Positions 62,097 through 64,000 of a stretch of 64,000 nt of DNA are shown here, in pieces. A program made the position numbers and the translations under genes. The first letter of the stretch is position 1. Each line of letters opens with the position of its first letter. The notes beneath the pieces were generated by a model. It searched no databases. It was not told the origin of the DNA and saw only the letters and a program-made list of their open reading frames with translations. This DNA comes from Didymella arachidicola (Eukaryota; Ascomycota; Dothideomycetes; Pleosporales; Didymellaceae): contig CM049991.1 in assembly GCA_016630955.3 (NCBI GenBank), forward strand, positions 930,001 to 994,000. Direction: 5' to 3'.

Positions 62097-64000
62097 TCAG
62101 TCATCCACGTACATGGGCGGCACCCACTCCTGACCAGGGAAAGACGTAGCCCGCATGACAGGCTCATCATCTTCCACTGCAGGCAACTCGAACACAGGGC
62201 GGCTCTGACCGCCCTGAAGTCCGCGCCGCTCCCAGCCAGGTGTACCGCCGTTGTGACTTCCGCGAACGCTTCGGAGGCTGCCGACTCTGCCACCTCCAGA
62301 GACGCTGCGCTCGAGCTCTTGTGCTCGAGCACGGGCAACCTCACGTTCTTGTTGTTCGCGCTGCCGCTGAGCAGCCTGCATTTGCGAGCGTTGGATGCGC
62401 TCCATGTGGGCATGCTCTTCTTGTCGTAGCATCTGGCGGCGCAACGATTCGGCACCCATATCCGGTGCCGTGCGCTGGGGCGACGCGGCCATTGACGCAG
62501 GCTGAGGATGTTGCATGAGCCCGAAGGACGACTGGCGCGGTCGTCCGTCTTGTTGGCGACCTCGATCGTCGGGTTGCGTTATAATGTTGGGTGGTCGAGG
62601 ACGCTCTGGATTGCTTTTCTCCATTCCATCATTGGGCACACCAGGACCATCGTATGAAGGAGGTGCTTCGTCAAGCGTGGTTTCCTCGTACTGAGGCTGA
62701 TGGGCAGGTGACGGCAAACGCTGACTTTCATTCGGTGGCGTCGGCTCATATCGCTGCTGGTCGAAGGCAGTATGTCGTGGATCCTCGACGTACGGAGGAC
62801 GCTCATCGACGTCTCCAGGCTGTCTTGGGGTCTGAGGTCCATTCGAGGGCGGCCGGGGGCCTGCACTCACATACTGAGGCTCCGTCGAGCCAGATGTAGA
62901 GTTGAGAGGCCACCCAGCACTGTTGTGAGGATGAGATGGGGATGTTTGCATCGGCTGGGGGCTACGGCGCTCTAGCGGCGCAGTGTGCGGTGCTGGATAC
63001 GGTTGTGGGGACTTATTCGGCAATACCTCTCGGAAACCGCCGCCTTGCTCTTCAGGCTGTTGTAGAGGAGCAGAGAACGGAGGTGACTGCTTATCGGGCG
63101 AGACCCTTGGAGAGGGTGACGCTGCAAGTCTCTCAGCCTGCGCTTGCTGCTGAGAAGCAAACTGCTGTTGGAAGAACTGCTTTTGACGGGCTCGAACTAT
63201 GTCTTGTTCGGTAGTACCTGGCGGGAAATTCATATGCCATGGCTGCGGAGGGACTACCTGCTGGGGTGGTGCCTGCTGCAGGGGTGCTTGCTGGTGTACC
63301 TCAGCTATGCTCGGCATCCTAGGCCCCTGTTGCCTCTGTTCGTACTCCTGTCCAGGCTCTGGCATAGGTCCAGCAACGGGTGAAACCATCGAAACACTAC
63401 TGGCGTCCGAATGATGGCGGCCATTAGAAGGCACCTGAGATTGCGCAGACACTTGAGGCGAGATCGGTTGCATGCGAGGATCAGACTCCTGTCGGCGGAA
63501 CTGATCATGTGGTGTCGAGTATGCGTGCGGCTGATCGAGCGGCGAGACGAAGACGCCTTGTACGTGACCATATGCGCCAGGAATTGGAGGCGTCTCGTAT
63601 TGAGGCTCCGGCTGGCTTACATGCCTTTGCGCCACGGGTGACGCAGGAGGCGACGCCTGGCTCGGGAGGGGTCCGGATACGCTGCGATTAGCAGCTTGCT
63701 GCTGCTGCTGTTGTTGTTGTTGCTGCTGCGCGGCAATTTGAGCTTGTTGCTGCAAATGGAATTGTCGAAGCTGAATCTGCTGTTGCTGCCATCTATAATG
63801 CACCAGCTCATGTTCCTGCTGCCTTACATGCTCGTCTCGTGTCATGGCTCCCTGCTGGTGATTCTGTGGGATCTGCTGGCGTTCGTGCTGGGGCGGAACC
63901 ATCGTGCGTTGCGGTGGGCCATGCTGTTGTATTTGATCGTAGTGTATTTGGGAGCGTCCAAAAGCCTCGGGGCTAGGTAGTAGAGGATTGCTTTGCTGAA
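62097..64000 (-). CDS. Gln/Pro-rich disordered protein, 5' end beyond the window
   Basis: The minus-strand frame is open from the right edge of the window to a stop at 62097, about 634 codons; no in-window codon is a forced start, although an ATG at 63902 exists. Composition is dominated by Gln, Pro and Ser with a poly-Gln tract of 11 (about 63690-63725). A PPxY-type motif (EAPPSYDG) could bind WW domains. A short helical, charged segment near the C-terminus (RRQMLRQEEHAHMERIQRSQ) may be a coiled coil. The end, FPGQEWVPPMYVDD, is compact. This could be a transcriptional or trafficking scaffold, but no domain supports a call. Confidence 0.75.
   Translation of the reverse strand, partial: QQSNPLLPSPEAFGRSQIHYDQIQQHGPPQRTMVPPQHERQQIPQNHQQGAMTRDEHVRQQEHELVHYRWQQQQIQLRQFHLQQQAQIAAQQQQQQQQQQQAANRSVSGPLPSQASPPASPVAQRHVSQPEPQYETPPIPGAYGHVQGVFVSPLDQPHAYSTPHDQFRRQESDPRMQPISPQVSAQSQVPSNGRHHSDASSVSMVSPVAGPMPEPGQEYEQRQQGPRMPSIAEVHQQAPLQQAPPQQVVPPQPWHMNFPPGTTEQDIVRARQKQFFQQQFASQQQAQAERLAASPSPRVSPDKQSPPFSAPLQQPEEQGGGFREVLPNKSPQPYPAPHTAPLERRSPQPMQTSPSHPHNSAGWPLNSTSGSTEPQYVSAGPRPPSNGPQTPRQPGDVDERPPYVEDPRHTAFDQQRYEPTPPNESQRLPSPAHQPQYEETTLDEAPPSYDGPGVPNDGMEKSNPERPRPPNIITQPDDRGRQQDGRPRQSSFGLMQHPQPASMAASPQRTAPDMGAESLRRQMLRQEEHAHMERIQRSQMQAAQRQREQQEREVARARAQELERSVSGGGRVGSLRSVRGSHNGGTPGWERRGLQGGQSRPVFELPAVEDDEPVMRATSFPGQEWVPPMYVDD

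Overview
This is nuclear DNA of a filamentous ascomycete. Protein genes carry short introns, mostly about 46-65 nt with GTAAGT/GTGAGT-like donors. The gene set is typical of Pezizomycotina: Zn2Cys6 regulator, AA9 monooxygenase, class I cAMP phosphodiesterase, laccase-like multicopper oxidase, F-box/LRR-like protein, GH18 chitinase with chitin-binding modules, LysM protein. The transposons are fungal types: Ty1/copia, Tad-like LINEs with RNase H, pogo/Fot and Tc1 relics, and a DUF3435-like tyrosine recombinase. Part of one LINE shows RIP-like C-to-T decay. The style suits Dothideomycetes, possibly Pleosporales; that placement is inference.

Layout. 1-1163: 5' end of a copia retrotransposon (LTR plus partial gag) leaving the window on the left. 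1869-5939: Ser/Thr-rich surface protein with Stig1-like cysteine modules. 7639-10141: Zn2Cys6 transcription factor with a 1-nt frameshift inside the zinc cluster. 10623-12537: FAD oxidoreductase. 13088-13837: AA9 monooxygenase. 14815-17906: phosphodiesterase, with a 2.8 kb repeat-containing upstream region. 20700-24614: secreted acid phosphatase and a membrane-anchored multicopper oxidase, divergent. 25100-30820: F-box protein and a large E2 ubiquitin-conjugating enzyme in tandem. 31501-32700: relic transposases. 33242-34277: MDR oxidoreductase broken at a CA microsatellite. 34369-35079: YjlB-like cupin. 35198-41229: an intact LINE with a 14-bp target duplication, inserted in the cupin promoter. 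41699-50062: a divergent pair, large GH18 chitinase and LysM protein. 52143-52645: a 503-bp palindrome. About 52731-58834: a second LINE, broken by nonsense mutations. 58935-60737: an apparently intact four-exon tyrosine recombinase of the Starship-captain/Crypton type. 60864-64000: one hypothetical protein and one Gln-rich protein leaving the window on the right.

How genes work together. The chitinase and the LysM protein share a 233-bp intergenic region, the arrangement known for subgroup C chitinases, and probably act together on chitin. The AA9 enzyme, multicopper oxidase and acid phosphatase are extracellular or surface enzymes for plant-matter use and phosphate scavenging. The right third of the window is a transposon-rich island ending at the recombinase.

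Reading frames were followed by hand. Exon sums divide by three for the phosphodiesterase (944 aa), phosphatase (378), F-box protein (804), FAD enzyme (604), AA9 (231), LysM protein (611) and recombinase (550). Three other genes (Zn2Cys6 factor, MDR enzyme, chitinase) each need one small indel, which may be real lesions or assembly errors.
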